Shown piece after piece: positions 25,527 to 35,606 of a stretch of DNA of 64,000 nt. Location of the stretch: assembly GCF_938041965.1 (NCBI RefSeq), contig NZ_CALISE010000013.1:3060-67059 (forward strand). Direction: 5' to 3'. Position numbers and translations under genes: made by a program. Origin of the DNA: an uncultured Mogibacterium sp. (lineage in GTDB: Bacteria; Bacillota; Clostridia; Peptostreptococcales; Anaerovoracaceae). Position 1 is the stretch's first letter. Each line of letters begins with the position of its first letter. The notes under the pieces are model-generated. The model ran no database searches, had not been told where the DNA came from, and saw only the letters and a list, made by a program, of their open reading frames with translations.

Positions 25527-26168
25527 ATGGCTTACGTAAAGGAGATTTTGCCTGCATTGATGAGTGGTGCGATGATATCGCTTAAGCTATTTGCGCTTAC
25601 ATTGATTTTGTCACTACCGCTTGGACTACCTATATGCCTCGGAGAACAAAGTAAGATTGCACCAGTAAGGTGGATCTGCAAGACCTTCGTATTCATATTT
25701 AGAGGAACACCGCTTATGCTCCAATTGTTCTTCTTCTATTTCTTCTTTCCTATCCAGCTCGGGATTCGTATGGATGCGTTTCCGACAGCTGTGCTGACGT
25801 TCGCGATAAACTATGCCGCGTATTTTGCAGAGATTTACAGAGGCGGATTTAACAGCATAGATAAAGGACAGTATGAGGCTGCATATTCTCTAGGATTTAC
25901 ACAGAGACAGACTCTGACCAAGGTTGTAATACCACAGATGTTCCGTATAGTAATACCACCGATTTCAAATGAGGTGATCACGCTTATCAAGGATACAGCC
26001 CTCGCTTCGACAATTACGTTAGCTGAGATGATGAAGGTATCTCAGGGCATCGTTAATCGTGATGGAACGCTAATCCCATATGTTCTAGCTGCAGGAATTT
26101 ATTTGATATTTACATTTATAATGACTGTTGGACTAGGAAGGGCCGAAGCAAAGTATTCACAGTACTAA
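25527..26168 (+). CDS. amino acid ABC transporter permease
   Basis: His/Glu/Gln/Arg/opine-type permease (213 aa, about five helices). FRGTPLMLQLFFFYF and the EAA coupling loop YEAAYSLGFTQRQTLTKVVIP are characteristic. AAGGAG ends six bases before ATG 25527. It should form the membrane channel for the binding protein just upstream. No ABC ATPase follows: the next gene is an aminotransferase 145 bases on, so the pair must borrow an ATPase coded elsewhere. Confidence 0.93.
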   Translation: MAYVKEILPALMSGAMISLKLFALTLILSLPLGLPICLGEQSKIAPVRWICKTFVFIFRGTPLMLQLFFFYFFFPIQLGIRMDAFPTAVLTFAINYAAYFAEIYRGGFNSIDKGQYEAAYSLGFTQRQTLTKVVIPQMFRIVIPPISNEVITLIKDTALASTITLAEMMKVSQGIVNRDGTLIPYVLAAGIYLIFTFIMTVGLGRAEAKYSQY

Positions 26169-26312
26169 ACAGGTATTTGTTTTTTTAATCAGCACGATAA
26201 TTAAATTAAAAGTTATTGTTTGCATTCAAATGAGTACAAAGCAATTAAGTTGTGCTACAATATAAATAATTAAGAAAATAATTATTTATTTTTACAGAAA
26301 GAGATTCGGAGT

Positions 26313-27515
26313 ATGAAATTAAGCAGAAATTCACAGGCGATGGAATTTTCGCCCATTAGGAAATTTAACCCTATTGCAACTGAAGTTCAGGAGTCGGGTG
26401 TTAAGATATATCATTTAAACATCGGGCAGCCTGATATAAAGACTCCTAGATGTTTTATGGATGCTGTTCGTGCATTTGATGAAGATGTGCTTATGTATGA
26501 GCAGTCTCAGGGCGACATCAAGTTTCTAGAATCAATTTGCGACTATTATAAGAGAGAGTACGGTGTTGGATATAAGCCTACGGATGTCGTTGTTACCATG
26601 GGCGCTTCAGAGGCTCTCACAATGACGTTTACCACTATTATAGATCCTGGTGATGAAATACTTATCGCTGAACCGTTCTATAGTAATTATCAGACCTTTG
26701 CACTTGTTAGAGGCGGAAATATAAGACCGATTCCAACAAGCTCCAAGGAGGGATATCGCTATGCAGCTAAAGATAAGCTAGAGGCTGCTCTCACAGATAA
26801 AACTAAGGCTATAGTCTGTATCAATCCAGGAAACCCAACAGGACTTGCACTTACGACTGAAGAGATGGACGTAATAGCAGATTTTGTTATAGAAAACGAC
26901 CTATGGCTGATTGCAGATGAGGCATATAGAGAATATGTGTATGATGGGATGAAGCCACGAAGCTTTGCTAATATAGATAGGCTTAAAGAAAATTTAATCG
27001 TTATCGACTCTGTTTCGAAGAGATTTTCTGCATGTGGAGCGAGAATCGGATTTGTAGCGTCGAAGAATGAAGAATTCATGACAGGAATAATCAAGCTTGC
27101 ACAATCAAGACTTTGTGTATCTACACTAGAGCAGATCGGATCGACTGAACTATTTAAGCTTCCTAGTTCATATTATGAAGAGATGAAAGAGGAATATTGC
27201 AAGAGAAGGGATGCTGCTTATGAGGAGATTATGCAAATTCCTGATGTAATATGCCATAAGCCAGGTGGAGCATTCTATATGATGGTTGATCTTCCGATAA
27301 ATGATGCTGAAGATTTTCTTATGTTCCTGCTTACTGAGTATAGGGATAATAATGAAACGGTTATGTTTGCACCTGCCGCTGGTTTCTACTCAACACCTGG
27401 CAAAGGCAGGAGCGAAATCCGCATTGCTTACGTTCTAGAGAGTGGCTATATTAAGAGAGCTTGTCAATTGATTCGAACTGGCCTCGAGGCTTATAAGGCT
27501 AAGATGTCCAAGTAA
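26313..27515 (+). CDS. PLP-dependent aminotransferase, class I/II
   Basis: Fold-type I aminotransferase of the AspC group (400 aa). NIGQPDIKTP at the start, INPGNPTGLALT, ADEAYREYVYDG (PLP O3' contact) and the Schiff-base lysine in DSVSKRFSACGARIGF are all present. It probably exchanges amino groups between amino acids and 2-oxoacids in amino-acid fermentation or synthesis; the substrate is unknown. Its position after amino-acid uptake genes fits, but the 145-base gap means co-transcription is uncertain. Confidence 0.9.
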   Translation: MKLSRNSQAMEFSPIRKFNPIATEVQESGVKIYHLNIGQPDIKTPRCFMDAVRAFDEDVLMYEQSQGDIKFLESICDYYKREYGVGYKPTDVVVTMGASEALTMTFTTIIDPGDEILIAEPFYSNYQTFALVRGGNIRPIPTSSKEGYRYAAKDKLEAALTDKTKAIVCINPGNPTGLALTTEEMDVIADFVIENDLWLIADEAYREYVYDGMKPRSFANIDRLKENLIVIDSVSKRFSACGARIGFVASKNEEFMTGIIKLAQSRLCVSTLEQIGSTELFKLPSSYYEEMKEEYCKRRDAAYEEIMQIPDVICHKPGGAFYMMVDLPINDAEDFLMFLLTEYRDNNETVMFAPAAGFYSTPGKGRSEIRIAYVLESGYIKRACQLIRTGLEAYKAKMSK

Positions 27516-27565
27516 CTTAGTTTATAAATGATATATGATAGACTTACATATATAATATTCAGCCG

Positions 27566-27593
27566 AGACCGCTTCCGTGAGGGGCGGTCTTTT
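27566..27593 (+). terminator. rho-independent terminator of the aminotransferase
   Basis: AGACCGC (27566-27572) / GCGGTCT (27584-27590), followed by a short T run. The remaining 120 bases to the U32 gene are AT-rich with no clear element. Confidence 0.8.
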
Positions 27594-27714
27594 ATTGCTT
27601 TTTATATGATTAATAATTATATAAATTCGATTAAGAGTGTATAATGAAACGATATATTTAAATAAAAAATGATTTAAGACTTAGAAAATATAGGGAGACT
27701 CATAGAGTAGGTAG

Positions 27715-30078
27715 ATGGCGAAGGTTAACAGTAAACGGAAAAACATAAATGGTAATGATATAGAGCTCTTGGTTCCAGCTGGAGGTAGAGAGCAGTTTTT
27801 GGCTGCGGTAGAGAATGGGGCAGATGCGATATATGTTGGCGGTCAGCTCTTTAATGCTCGTGCTGGTGCTCAAAATTTCAATAACGATGAATTAGTGCTA
27901 GCACTAGATTATGCTCATAAGAGAGGTGTAAAAGTTTATGTTACTATGAATACCCTGCTAAGTGATGATGAGCTTGAACCGGCGCTTAGATACGCTTCAT
28001 TTCTGCATGATTCTGGAGTCGATGCTATTATCGTTCAGGACCTTGGTCTCGGGGAACTGGTGCATAGAGCGCTTCCAGATCTAGAGCTGCATATGTCTAC
28101 ACAAGCGACTATTACTGATGTGGGGAGCGCAAAGGTAGCTCACGAGCTCGGTTATAAGCGAATAGTGGTAGCTCGTGAGCTGGCCCTGCCAGAAATTGCT
28201 GATATATGCAGGGCCGGATCAGATGGCGCATCAGACTTTGAAGTCGAGGTGTTCGTACATGGCGCCATCTGCATATGCTACTCCGGCCAGTGCCAGTTCA
28301 GCAGATACTACGGCGGCCGGAGTGGCAATCGTGGAAGCTGCGCACAGCCCTGCCGCCTCGCTTATACGAGCTATGGCGAGGGCGGCAGGCGGCTCGCTCT
28401 CGCGAGCCACCCGATGAGCCCGCGCGACATGTGCCTGCTGGATGAACTAGGCGGGCTCATCGATGCTGGCGCAGCTTCCTTCAAAATCGAAGGTAGGCTG
28501 AAATCAGCTGAGTACGTAGCGGTCGTTACTTCTATATATCGAAAATACATAGATATGTACCTAGAAGAAGGATATATAGAAGTTTCAGATGAAGACCGAG
28601 ATGCGCTGCTACAGATATTTAATAGAGGTGAATTTACAGATGCCTATCTGAAGGGTGAAAGTGGAGACTCTCTCATGTCTGGCGACATAGTTAAGAATCA
28701 AGGTTTAGAGATAGGCAGAGTCGTTGCCACCAAGAAGGGTTCTACACTAGTGGATATAGAGGTCACTAGCGAACCATCAATCGGAGATGGAGCCGAGATA
28801 TACGGCAGAGGCGATGTTCCGCTATCTAGTACAGTGCTGAGCTATGTGAAGGAACTGGGACCTAATAGATATAGAGTTGGAGATTTTAGAGGCAGTATAA
28901 CAGTTGGTGATACAATGCGAAGGACCTCCAAGAAGTCTCAGCTTGAAGCTGCGCGGCAGTCATATAGAGGGGCGACTTTATTCGAAGATGAAGACACTAG
29001 AAAGGTTAAACGCCGCCGCAAGATCGATATGGTACTGCAGATAGAGGGCAATACACTGGTGCTCAAAGCACGCACAGTAAGGCTTGCTGACGGTGACAGA
29101 TGGCCGAGCTGCATAGAGAAGCGTGTAAGCGTTGAGGCTGGTCCTTTCGATTTCAATTACGAGAGCCCAACACCACTTGAGAGATATGAATCAGCGCTCA
29201 CCAAGACGGGCAATACGCCATTTGAACTTAGAGAGCTTAGGATAATAGGTGATTCTCAGATCAGGGTCAAGACATCAGAGCTTAATTCGCTCCGCAGACA
29301 CTGCCTAACAGAGCTCGGTAAGGCGCTAGAGTTTAGAAGAGATAGCCGTGATATAGGAGATGTTGTTTCTGAACTTCATGATTTAATAGAAAAATCTCGT
29401 GAAGCAAATGAAGACAAGCATAGAGAGAAGTGCAAAGAATCAATGTCTTTTGAACTCTATTTCAGCAGCATGGAAGATTGGCGTTCTTTTGAGGCGGATG
29501 GTGGAGCTGTGCGTCTCAACTCGATAAACGGCGATGTTACGGGAGTATCCTATAAGGTGTTACTACCGATGGCAGGAATAGTGACTGAACTGCACATAGA
29601 TGATGAGCCTTTGCCACCAGAAATAGTCCCATACATCGGAAGCGTCACAAGGGGGCGTGAAGAGCGTATTTTGCAGGAGAACTATGAATTGGTTGTAAAG
29701 CTTGCGCTTCTCCGAGGAATATTCGTGTCAAATCTCAATTGGCTTCATAAAATGGTAGAAATAGGAGCTGATGTTACCGCTGATTTTGGACTTAATGCTT
29801 ATAATCACATGAGCGTACAAGTGCTTAAGGCACTTGGGGCAAGTGATGTCCGCTGGAGCCTAGAGAAGGCTAGCATTTCGGAAGGGAACTATCCTCTGAT
29901 GCAGACCGAACATAGATTCCCCGTTACTAGGCTAAAGAGTAGGAGTGAGCATGATGTAAGGATTCTTAATAATGAGTTCAGTAGTCAGTCAGTCGTAATA
30001 CCTCATGGAAATGATAGTGATATCAGAGAACGAGTGATAAAATGTTTGCGTGAAGGCCGTTTTAGACTTTACGTTTAG
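27715..30078 (+). CDS. U32-family peptidase / RNA-modification-type protein with C-terminal DUF3656
   Basis: 787-aa member of the U32 'collagenase-like' family. The N-terminal TIM-barrel starts ELLVPAGGREQFLAAVENGA and reaches the U32 signature EVFVHGAICICYSGQCQFSR with RGSCAQPCRL, cysteines that bind an iron-sulfur cluster in characterised relatives. The remainder (from about residue 385) corresponds to DUF3656 and a second barrel. Relatives act in tRNA or rRNA hydroxylation (TrhP, RlhA) rather than proteolysis; which applies here is unknown. The stretch 28137-28462, coding for the signature region, is GC-rich and built of seven successive inverted repeats. Confidence 0.9.
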   Translation: MAKVNSKRKNINGNDIELLVPAGGREQFLAAVENGADAIYVGGQLFNARAGAQNFNNDELVLALDYAHKRGVKVYVTMNTLLSDDELEPALRYASFLHDSGVDAIIVQDLGLGELVHRALPDLELHMSTQATITDVGSAKVAHELGYKRIVVARELALPEIADICRAGSDGASDFEVEVFVHGAICICYSGQCQFSRYYGGRSGNRGSCAQPCRLAYTSYGEGGRRLALASHPMSPRDMCLLDELGGLIDAGAASFKIEGRLKSAEYVAVVTSIYRKYIDMYLEEGYIEVSDEDRDALLQIFNRGEFTDAYLKGESGDSLMSGDIVKNQGLEIGRVVATKKGSTLVDIEVTSEPSIGDGAEIYGRGDVPLSSTVLSYVKELGPNRYRVGDFRGSITVGDTMRRTSKKSQLEAARQSYRGATLFEDEDTRKVKRRRKIDMVLQIEGNTLVLKARTVRLADGDRWPSCIEKRVSVEAGPFDFNYESPTPLERYESALTKTGNTPFELRELRIIGDSQIRVKTSELNSLRRHCLTELGKALEFRRDSRDIGDVVSELHDLIEKSREANEDKHREKCKESMSFELYFSSMEDWRSFEADGGAVRLNSINGDVTGVSYKVLLPMAGIVTELHIDDEPLPPEIVPYIGSVTRGREERILQENYELVVKLALLRGIFVSNLNWLHKMVEIGADVTADFGLNAYNHMSVQVLKALGASDVRWSLEKASISEGNYPLMQTEHRFPVTRLKSRSEHDVRILNNEFSSQSVVIPHGNDSDIRERVIKCLREGRFRLYV
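28137..28462 (+). repeat. seven consecutive inverted repeats inside the U32 coding sequence
   Basis: Arms in order: 28137-28148/28170-28181 (12 bp perfect, AGCTCACGAGCT), 28182-28189/28208-28215 (8 bp), 28220-28229/28262-28271 (10 bp), 28280-28288/28315-28323 (9 bp), 28349-28361/28376-28389 (9+4 bp with one bulge), 28391-28397/28402-28408 (7 bp, loop 4), 28412-28423/28451-28462 (12 bp perfect). They are adjacent and do not overlap, while the reading frame stays intact. The area is visibly richer in G+C than the rest of the gene. Confidence 0.85.
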
Positions 30079-30170
30079 GCGTATATCTTAATCGCTTGGA
30101 TGCACTTAATTCTATAATTTATTTGAAGGATACTAGGCACAAGCATATAATAACAGTTTAGAGAATAGAG

Positions 30171-30557
30171 ATGGATACTGGAATTAAAGGTTTTAAGGAA
30201 ATTATCGTGACAAAAGAGCTTACAGCGATGAGCATGGGGAGTGGAGATTTAGACGTGTATGCGACGCCCTCGATGATCGCGCTCATGGAAGGAACTGCTT
30301 CCGAATCTGTAAAGTCAGAACTAGATGAAGGGCAGGGCTCTGTAGGAACGAGTATATCAGTCAAACATTTAGCGGCGACACCTATCGGAATGCGCGTGAG
30401 ATGTGAATCTGAGCTAGTCGAGGTGGATGGTAGACGATTGGTGTTTAATATCACCGCATATGATGAAAAGGATAAAATCGGCGAAGGAACTCACGAGAGG
30501 TTTATAATCTCTAATGATAAGTTTCAAAGCAAGGCTGATAGCAAGTTAAGGGAATAG
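30171..30557 (+). CDS. FlK-like hotdog thioesterase
   Basis: Small hotdog-fold thioesterase (128 aa) of the fluoroacetyl-CoA thioesterase group. The family triad positions are seen as the Thr in YATPSMIALMEGTA, the Glu in LMEGTA, and the His in SVKHLAATPIGM. In non-fluorinated hosts such proteins probably hydrolyse unwanted acyl-CoAs; the substrate here is unknown. It lies 92 bases after the U32 gene and 54 before the CDF gene, perhaps in one operon. The ribosome site is weak. Confidence 0.85.
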   Translation: MDTGIKGFKEIIVTKELTAMSMGSGDLDVYATPSMIALMEGTASESVKSELDEGQGSVGTSISVKHLAATPIGMRVRCESELVEVDGRRLVFNITAYDEKDKIGEGTHERFIISNDKFQSKADSKLRE

Positions 30558-30611
30558 ATATATTGATAAAGTGTGACTGGAGGCAGAGAGTTTGCCGGTG
30601 GGTAGGAATAT

Positions 30612-31730
30612 ATGAATGAACAGACCAATAGAAATAGAATAATAATCAAAACGAGCATAATCGGTATAGTAGCTAATGCGATTTTGGCAGGATTCAAGGC
30701 GGTTATAGGGACTGCCACGAATTCCATAGCTATCGTCATGGATGCTCTAAATAATCTGAGTGATGCATTATCCTCTATTATTACGATTGTGGGAACTCGG
30801 CTTGCTGGTAAGGCTCCAGATAGACATCACCCGCTGGGGCATGGAAGATATGAAGACCTTACAGCTATGGTGATTGCGGTAATCGTCTTGTATGCCGGTA
30901 TTACAGCTTTTCAAGAGTCGGTGAAGAATATTTTAAGCCCAGAGACACCGTCGTATTCGAATGTCTCGCTGATAATAGTCGGAGCGGCTGTTGCTGTAAA
31001 GCTACTGCTCGGAAGATATGTAAAATCCGTTGGAACCAAGATTAATTCGGAATCACTTATCGCATCGGGAAGTGATGCATTATTTGATTCCATTATCTCG
31101 ATTTCAACGCTGGTAGCTGCAGGTATATACATTGTGTCTGGTGTAAGTCTCGAGGCGTATCTAGGTGCGCTTATCGCTGTATTTATCATTAAAGCCGGAA
31201 TAGATATGCTTCGCGAGAACATAAGTAAGATTCTAGGCGAGAGAGCCGATAGCAGGCTTACAAAAGAGATCAAAGATACAATCCTAGAGATAGATGGGAT
31301 AAGCGGAGCTTATGATTTACTACTGCATAGCTACGGGCCTAATACCGTAATCGGAGAGGTGCACATTGAGGTGCCAGATACATTTACTGCTGCTACGATT
31401 GATGAGATGACGAGGCAGATTCAGGAAAAGGTATATAATAAATACGGCATTGCCATTGCTACAGTCGGGGTATATTCGATGAATACGACTGATGATAAGG
31501 CGCTCAGAATCAAGAGCGATATCACGAGGCTCGTGATGTCGGAGGAATTCGTGCTTCAGATGCACGGCTTTTATCTTGATGAAGAGAAGATGCTGATGCT
31601 GTTCGATATAATTGTGGACTTCGACGCCCCAGACAGGATGCAGGTTCGCGATAATATACTAAACAAGATTAAGTCTAAATACCCAAAATACGAAGTGAAA
31701 ATCACAATCGATTTGGATGTTAGCGACTGA
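30612..31730 (+). CDS. cation diffusion facilitator (CDF) family transporter
   Basis: Divalent-metal/proton antiporter (372 aa), six helices then a cytoplasmic domain. The metal site helices contain MDALNNLSDALSS and DRHHPLGHGRYED, with a second HxxxD-like set in SGSDALFDSI. The C-terminal ferredoxin-like domain (GAYDLLLHSYGPNTVIGEVH) is extended by about 70 residues compared with short CDFs. Substrate could be Zn, Mn, Co or Fe. GGTAGGAA precedes the start. Tight spacing (22 bases) to the next transporter suggests one transcript. Confidence 0.9.
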   Translation: MNEQTNRNRIIIKTSIIGIVANAILAGFKAVIGTATNSIAIVMDALNNLSDALSSIITIVGTRLAGKAPDRHHPLGHGRYEDLTAMVIAVIVLYAGITAFQESVKNILSPETPSYSNVSLIIVGAAVAVKLLLGRYVKSVGTKINSESLIASGSDALFDSIISISTLVAAGIYIVSGVSLEAYLGALIAVFIIKAGIDMLRENISKILGERADSRLTKEIKDTILEIDGISGAYDLLLHSYGPNTVIGEVHIEVPDTFTAATIDEMTRQIQEKVYNKYGIAIATVGVYSMNTTDDKALRIKSDITRLVMSEEFVLQMHGFYLDEEKMLMLFDIIVDFDAPDRMQVRDNILNKIKSKYPKYEVKITIDLDVSD

Positions 31731-31752
31731 TCAAAGTGCAAGGGGGTAAGGA

Positions 31753-33015
31753 ATGGAAGTTATTGCTATTTTAGTATTCGTTGTTGTAATCGGACTTATA
31801 ATCAGCGAAAAGGTGAACAGTGCTGCAGCCGCACTAGCTGGGGCTATGGTCTTGGTCATCACAGGTGTCATGAGTGCGCATAAGGCACTCTCGTACATAG
31901 ATTTTAACACCATCGGACTGCTAGTGGGTATGATGGTGCTCGTTGCCATAATAAGGCAATCTGGGCTATTCGAGTATGTCGCAATTAAGGCGGCCAAGAT
32001 GGTTCACGGAGACCCGTGGAAGATAATGATTGCATTTATATTACTTACCGCGATTCTCTCTGGAATACTCGATAACGTTACGACGGTGCTCCTCGTAGGG
32101 CCGATGACAATCGCTATTGCTAAAATGCTAGAGATTAATCCAGTGCCATTTTTAATGACACAGATTCTCGCATCTAATGCTGGAGGTACGGCAACACTCA
32201 TTGGTGACCCTCCAAATATCATGATTGGTAGCGCTGCAAATCTATCGTTCATGGACTTCCTCAAAAACACGGGATTAGCAGTTGCACTCGTAATCGTGTT
32301 CATGATTGTGATGATACGTTTCGTATATAAAAAGGAAATTGAGGTCGAAGGCCTCGATACATCCAAAATTATGAACCTAGATCCAGATAAATCGATTACT
32401 GATAAACCACTGCTTATCAAGGGTGTAGTTGTTATCGTGCTGGTAATTCTAGGCTTTATATTCCATGATCAGATTGGTATGGAGACATCGGTTATCGCGC
32501 TCACAGCCGCTGCAGTTATGCTTATCATAGGTGGCGTAAATGTGGATAATGCGATTCAGGATGTAGAGTGGACGACGATTGCGTTCTTCATGGCTCTATT
32601 CGTTGTTGTTGGAGGACTTACAGAAACTGGAGTTATAAAGCAGGTAGCTGCTGTCATAATCGAGAGGACTGCAGGTCATCCGGTTATGATGATGCTAATA
32701 CTACTTTGGGCATCAGCACTGCTCTCATCATTCCTAAACAACATACCGTTCATAGCGACCCTGATTCCATTAGTCTTAGCTCTCAAAGCAGACGGTATGG
32801 ACGCAGAGCCTCTATGGTGGGCTATCTCGCTAGGGGCTTGTCTAGGTGGAAACGGAACGATGATAGGAGCTTCGGCAAATGTTGTTCTATCAGATATTAG
32901 TACTAAGCACGGATATCCGATTACATTTAAGAGCTATCTGCGCGTCGGAATGCCATTTATGCTTGGATCGGTGTTTATCTCGATGGTATTCCTATTAGTT
33001 AAGTATGCAATTTAA
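31753..33015 (+). CDS. ArsB/NhaD-superfamily (SLC13-like) ion transporter
   Basis: 420-aa membrane protein with about 11 helices. GGTATLIGDPPNIMIGSAA and the symmetric GNGTMIGASANVV are the hairpin-loop signatures of the ion transporter superfamily (ArsB, NhaD, P-protein, CitM). Arsenite, sodium/proton or dicarboxylate transport are all possible, and no ars genes are nearby. AAGGGGGTAAGG lies before ATG 31753. Confidence 0.86.
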   Translation: MEVIAILVFVVVIGLIISEKVNSAAAALAGAMVLVITGVMSAHKALSYIDFNTIGLLVGMMVLVAIIRQSGLFEYVAIKAAKMVHGDPWKIMIAFILLTAILSGILDNVTTVLLVGPMTIAIAKMLEINPVPFLMTQILASNAGGTATLIGDPPNIMIGSAANLSFMDFLKNTGLAVALVIVFMIVMIRFVYKKEIEVEGLDTSKIMNLDPDKSITDKPLLIKGVVVIVLVILGFIFHDQIGMETSVIALTAAAVMLIIGGVNVDNAIQDVEWTTIAFFMALFVVVGGLTETGVIKQVAAVIIERTAGHPVMMMLILLWASALLSSFLNNIPFIATLIPLVLALKADGMDAEPLWWAISLGACLGGNGTMIGASANVVLSDISTKHGYPITFKSYLRVGMPFMLGSVFISMVFLLVKYAI

Positions 33016-33036
33016 CGTTGAATTGGGGGTAAAAAT

Positions 33037-33543
33037 ATGATAAATACACTTACTGCTGATAAAGTCGCAAGCGACATGATAGATATGATGATGAAACAGC
33101 TTGGAGCGACAAGCATCAAGAATATGCCGGCTCACATCAATGTGTATGAGTTCGAGGTAAACGGCCAGCTGGCTATAAAATACATGCTTGATTTAAGGCG
33201 TGATCACGCTATGTACCTGCGAAGGGTAAATCCGTATCCGATGCTTCTTGGTAAGTTTTATGGTGAAACAGATGTTGTAGAGTTCATAAGGCGTGATATA
33301 TCAAAGTTTAAGAATGCTAGCAAGACAGATAAGTTTAGCAAATTCCTTGAACTAGCAGATAATCTCACGCAGTTTAATAGAGAAATAGAGCAACTGTTTC
33401 TCAATAGAAAGGTTCCTACCGCTGCCTTTGAAGAATTTTCAGAAGAGATGGAGCATATTAGAGCTACTATAGAACAAATAGCTCGTGACTGCCCAATGCT
33501 CTATGATGACGAAAGATTGATAGAAGACGGTATAAGAAAGTAA
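33037..33543 (+). CDS. conserved-looking protein of unknown function
   Basis: No family recognised. 168 aa, no membrane segment or signal peptide, rich in charged residues. The middle half (DLRRDHAMYLRRVNPYPMLLG) looks alpha/beta, and the C-terminal half (about 90-168) is helical and probably coiled. GGGGGT precedes ATG 33037. It sits 21 bases after the ion transporter and 68 before uvrB, so it may be translated on a transcript that links the transporters to uvrBA. Confidence 0.7.
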   Translation: MINTLTADKVASDMIDMMMKQLGATSIKNMPAHINVYEFEVNGQLAIKYMLDLRRDHAMYLRRVNPYPMLLGKFYGETDVVEFIRRDISKFKNASKTDKFSKFLELADNLTQFNREIEQLFLNRKVPTAAFEEFSEEMEHIRATIEQIARDCPMLYDDERLIEDGIRK

Positions 33544-33611
33544 TTAAACTCGTGACAGTGAGCTGATTGTGTGGAAGAAGTTCCTCGCATGAAGAGAAAG
33601 TCGAGGTTAAA

Positions 33612-35585
33612 ATGCCTGAATTCAAGGTTCATTCTGAATTTGAGATGATGGGTGATCAGCCCCAGGCTGTTGAGAAAATCACTGAAAGCATAAAGTCTGG
33701 AAATCGTTTCCAGACTCTACTTGGCGTTACTGGATCTGGCAAGACTTATACGATGGCAAAGATTATCGAGAAGGTGCAAAAACCTACACTTATAATTTCG
33801 CACAATAAGACCTTGGCAGCACAGCTCCACGGTGAGATGAAGGAGTTTTTTCCGGATAATGCCGTAGAGTACTTCGTATCATACTATGACTTCTACCAAC
33901 CAGAGGCGTACGTTGCTTCAACGGATACGTATATTGAAAAAGATGCCGATATAAACGACGAAATAGACAAGCTTAGACACTCTGCGACAGCGGCAGTCCT
34001 CGAGCGTAGAGATGTTATCATCGTTGCCAGCGTTTCCTGCATCTACGGTCTCGGTAGTCCTGATTCATATAGAAATCAGCTCCTATCCTTGAGACCAGGA
34101 ATGGAGATGGATAGGACGATGATGATGCGCAAGCTCATCGATATGCAGTATGAACGAAATGATATCGACTTTCACCGCGGCACCTTCCGCGTGCGTGGCG
34201 ACATCATCGACATATATCCTGCTGGAGGTGAAGAGGCTGTCCGCGTTGAGATGTTTGGCGACGAGATAGAGGAAATTAAGGAGATGAACGCTCTGACTGG
34301 GGAAATCACTGGGGTTCGCAGCCACATTTCTATCTTCCCAGCATCTCACTATGTTACCAGCAAAGAAGATATGCAGCTCGCCGTCGGTACTATAAAGGAA
34401 GAACTCGATGAACGAGTAAAGTGGTTTAAGGAGAATGGCAAACTGCTCGAAGCTGAACGAATCTCTCAGCGTACAAACTACGATATGGAGATGATGATGG
34501 AAGTCGGAACCTGCAAGGGAGTCGAGAACTACTCGAGGCATCTGAACTTTCTGAAGCCTGGAGAAAGACCTTATGTTCTTCTCGATTATTTCCCAGATGA
34601 TTTTCTGACTATCATCGATGAATCTCACGTAATGCTGCCACAGCTTCGTGCGATGTATAATGGTGACAGGGCTAGAAAGAGTTCGCTTGTTGACTTCGGC
34701 TTTAGACTTCCTTCGGCACTAGATAACAGACCGCTCAAGTTTGAGGAGTTCAACGAGGTTACGAACGACCTATTATTTGTAAGTGCGACGCCAGGCAAGT
34801 ACGAGCTAGAAAATTCACACGGTGTAACGGCAGAGCAGGTTATCAGACCGACTGGACTACTCGACCCGATAATAGAGGTCAGACCGATTGATGGTCAGAT
34901 TGATGATATAATCAGCGAGATATATAAAACTGTGGATAAGGGAGAGCGAGTGCTCATCACGACGCTCACCAAGAGGATGGCAGAAGACCTGACGGGATTT
35001 CTCAGAAATGAAGGAATCAAAGTCAGATATCTGCATTCTGAAATAGATAATTTTGAGAGACTGGAGATAATTAGGGATCTCCGCCTCGGTAAATTCGACG
35101 TGCTCGTCGGCATTAACCTGCTTCGAGAAGGCCTCGACCTACCGGAAGTATCGCTTGTTGCCATCCTTGATGCTGACAAAGAGGGATTTCTCCGTACAGA
35201 GACCTCGCTTGTTCAGACTGTAGGCAGAGCTGCACGTAACCAGAACGGCAGGGTTATCATGTATGCAGATCGCATCAGCAAGGCGATGAAGTACACAATT
35301 GATGAAACTGCAAGAAGGCGTGAAATACAGGAACGATATAATGAAGAACACGGTATAACGCCACGGACCATCATAAAGCCTATACGCGATGTAATCGAGG
35401 CTACGAAGGCGTACACTGGAGACACAGAGCTCAAAAATCCAAAGGAGATGACGACAAAGGAGCTACAGCGTACGATTAAGAATCTCGAGAAGGAGATGAA
35501 GCAGGCTGCCAAGGACCTTCAGTTCGAAAGAGCAGCAGAGCTCAGGGACCTACTGTTTGACCTACGGAGCAGCAAGAGAGCATAG
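33612..35585 (+). CDS. uvrB: excinuclease ABC subunit UvrB
   Basis: Damage-verifying helicase of nucleotide excision repair (657 aa). Walker A GVTGSGKT (residues about 38-45), beta-hairpin [15 protein letters not shown] box ([12 protein letters not shown]), motif V/VI region [17 protein letters not shown] and QTVGRAARN, and the C-terminal UVR motif ([20 protein letters not shown]) that binds UvrC. The frame is open 15 codons further upstream, but GAGGT precedes ATG 33612. uvrA follows after 21 bases; uvrC is not in the window. Confidence 0.97.
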   Translation: MPEFKVHSEFEMMGDQPQAVEKITESIKSGNRFQTLLGVTGSGKTYTMAKIIEKVQKPTLIISHNKTLAAQLHGEMKEFFPDNAVEYFVSYYDFYQPEAYVASTDTYIEKDADINDEIDKLRHSATAAVLERRDVIIVASVSCIYGLGSPDSYRNQLLSLRPGMEMDRTMMMRKLIDMQYERNDIDFHRGTFRVRGDIIDIYPAGGEEAVRVEMFGDEIEEIKEMNALTGEITGVRSHISIFPASHYVTSKEDMQLAVGTIKEELDERVKWFKENGKLLEAERISQRTNYDMEMMMEVGTCKGVENYSRHLNFLKPGERPYVLLDYFPDDFLTIIDESHVMLPQLRAMYNGDRARKSSLVDFGFRLPSALDNRPLKFEEFNEVTNDLLFVSATPGKYELENSHGVTAEQVIRPTGLLDPIIEVRPIDGQIDDIISEIYKTVDKGERVLITTLTKRMAEDLTGFLRNEGIKVRYLHSEIDNFERLEIIRDLRLGKFDVLVGINLLREGLDLPEVSLVAILDADKEGFLRTETSLVQTVGRAARNQNGRVIMYADRISKAMKYTIDETARRREIQERYNEEHGITPRTIIKPIRDVIEATKAYTGDTELKNPKEMTTKELQRTIKNLEKEMKQAAKDLQFERAAELRDLLFDLRSSKRA

Positions 35586-35606
35586 ATATTTTGAAAGGGT
35601 ATTTCT

